A stretch of 6,555 bases of DNA from Bacillota bacterium (GTDB taxonomy: Bacteria > Bacillota > Clostridia > Lachnospirales > Anaerotignaceae). Under the pieces are notes generated by a model. That model did no database searches and was not told the DNA's origin. It worked only from the letters and a program-made list of their open reading frames with translations. The stretch covers positions 1-6,555 of the forward strand of contig JAFYQL010000208.1 in assembly GCA_017547125.1 (NCBI GenBank), given 5' to 3'. Positions 5,979 through 6,555 of this stretch are shown here, in pieces (the first letter of the stretch is position 1; each line of letters opens with the position of its first letter). The translations under genes were made by a program, and so were the position numbers.

Positions 5979-6431
5979 GTGAAAATATTTGTGGACGCAG
6001 ATGCGTGCCCTGTGAAAGAAATAATAGTTGATATTGCCCGGAAACACGATATAGAAGTGTGGATGTTTTTTGATACAAGCCACATTTATTATGACGGATA
6101 CAGCAGAGTTTTTACAGTGGATAAATCTGCCGACAGTGTGGATTTTGCCATTGTAAACCGTATAGGCGAAGGCGATGTGTGTGTTACTCAGGATTATGGC
6201 CTTGCGTCAATGATTATGGCAAAAAATGCATTTGCCGTACATCAGAATGGATTTGCCTACACCAAAGACAATATAGACCGAATGCTTTTTGAACGTCATA
6301 TATCAAAGGAAATGAGAATGGCAGGCAAGAGAGGTGGAAAGCATAAGGCAAGAACAAAGGAAAATGACGAAAAGTTCAGAGTCTTTTTTGAAAAATTTAT
6401 AGAAGAAATTATGGCACAGCAGAAAATGTAA
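5979..6431 (+). CDS. UPF0178/DUF188 family protein (YaiI/YqxD-like), function unknown
   Basis: The protein is 150 residues if started at GTG 5979, or 157 from ATG 5958. The GTG is preferred. It has a ribosome site (AGGCGG), and it places the family's opening motif KIFVDADACPVK at residues 2-13, as in B. subtilis YqxD and E. coli YaiI, which are about 150 residues long. Asp6 and Asp8 resemble the acidic residues of PIN-like nuclease folds. A second conserved block, GDVCVTQDYGLASMI, follows mid-protein, and the C-terminal part is basic (KRGGKHKARTK) and then helical. The family has been linked to PIN-like nucleases by fold, but no substrate is established to my knowledge. It is transcribed away from metA, from a shared intergenic region. 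The end is a TAA with no clear terminator before the next gene, so the two may be co-transcribed. Confidence 0.88.
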   Translation: MKIFVDADACPVKEIIVDIARKHDIEVWMFFDTSHIYYDGYSRVFTVDKSADSVDFAIVNRIGEGDVCVTQDYGLASMIMAKNAFAVHQNGFAYTKDNIDRMLFERHISKEMRMAGKRGGKHKARTKENDEKFRVFFEKFIEEIMAQQKM

Positions 6432-6486
6432 GATTTTCTTAATGGCGCTGTGTTTTGAAATATGTTAAATTTAAAATACCAGTTAT

Positions 6487-6491
6487 GGAGG
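6487..6491 (+). promoter_or_regulatory. Ribosome binding site of the gene at the right edge
   Basis: GGAGG, eight bases before ATG 6500-6502. This strong match makes the truncated right-edge gene credible despite only 18 visible codons. Confidence 0.75.
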
Positions 6492-6499
6492 TAAAAAAT

Positions 6500-6555
6500 A
6501 TGAAAAGAATAGCAAAATTTGAAAAAGTAAGTTTCGGACAGTATATGGCTGACTA
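6500..6555 (+). CDS. Start of a gene cut by the right edge; possibly dUTPase-like (dUTP diphosphatase)
   Basis: Eighteen codons are visible after a strong ribosome site: MKRIAKFEKVSFGQYMAD, then an incomplete codon TA. The opening IAKFEKVSF-Q resembles the N-terminal extension I recall from clostridial dUTP diphosphatases, which precedes the first conserved dUTPase motif. Too little is present to see any catalytic motif, so the product name is tentative. The gene has the same direction as the UPF0178 gene, 68 bases downstream of its stop. That gap (6432-6499) is AT-rich, with no convincing promoter or terminator. Confidence 0.5.
   Translation, partial: MKRIAKFEKVSFGQYMAD

Noticed and set aside
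6421..6439. Hairpin AGAAAAT/ATTTTCT after the UPF0178 gene as terminator
   Set aside because: The stem is seven pairs, six of them A-T, overlaps the stop codon and is not followed by a T-run.

Overview
The window is a chromosomal, AT-rich stretch with tightly packed genes, strong AAGGAGG-type ribosome sites and protein families typical of low-GC Firmicutes. The best fit is an anaerobic Clostridia member, perhaps of the Ruminococcaceae/Oscillospirales type; this is judged from recognised protein style, not from a marker gene. There is no rRNA or tRNA, no CRISPR array, no insertion sequence and no sign of phage or plasmid genes.

Layout from left to right. (1) Positions 1-762, minus strand: the first 254 codons of a membrane-anchored GGDEF protein (probable diguanylate cyclase) that runs off the left edge, with its own promoter and three helically phased A-tracts upstream. 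(2) Positions 992-1022: a strong hairpin terminator closing the next, leftward operon. (3) Positions 5802 down to 1049, minus strand: a five-gene leftward cluster in transcription order: metA (homoserine O-acyltransferase), a lipoprotein substrate-binding protein, an ABC permease, an ABC ATPase, and a HlyC/CorC-type CBS-domain membrane protein whose reading frame is broken near its 5' end. (4) Positions 5803-5978: a divergent promoter region. (5) Positions 5979-6431, plus strand: a UPF0178/DUF188 (YaiI/YqxD) protein. (6) From 6500, plus strand: the first 18 codons of another gene, tentatively a dUTPase-like protein.

How the genes fit together. metA and the substrate-binding protein are one base apart, and the Shine-Dalgarno sequence of the latter lies in the codons for the acidic C-terminus of MetA. 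The permease and ATPase are also one base apart. The three transporter genes form a complete NitT/TauT/SsuABC-type importer, and its co-transcription with methionine biosynthesis points to a sulfur- or methionine-related substrate; that link is inference. A GC-rich hairpin followed by five T between the binding protein and the permease could lower expression of the membrane parts relative to the binding protein.

No clearly novel system is visible. The items most worth a second look are the frameshift in the CorC-like gene, the hairpin that hides that gene's ribosome site, the metA-transporter coupling, and the phased A-tracts in front of the GGDEF gene.
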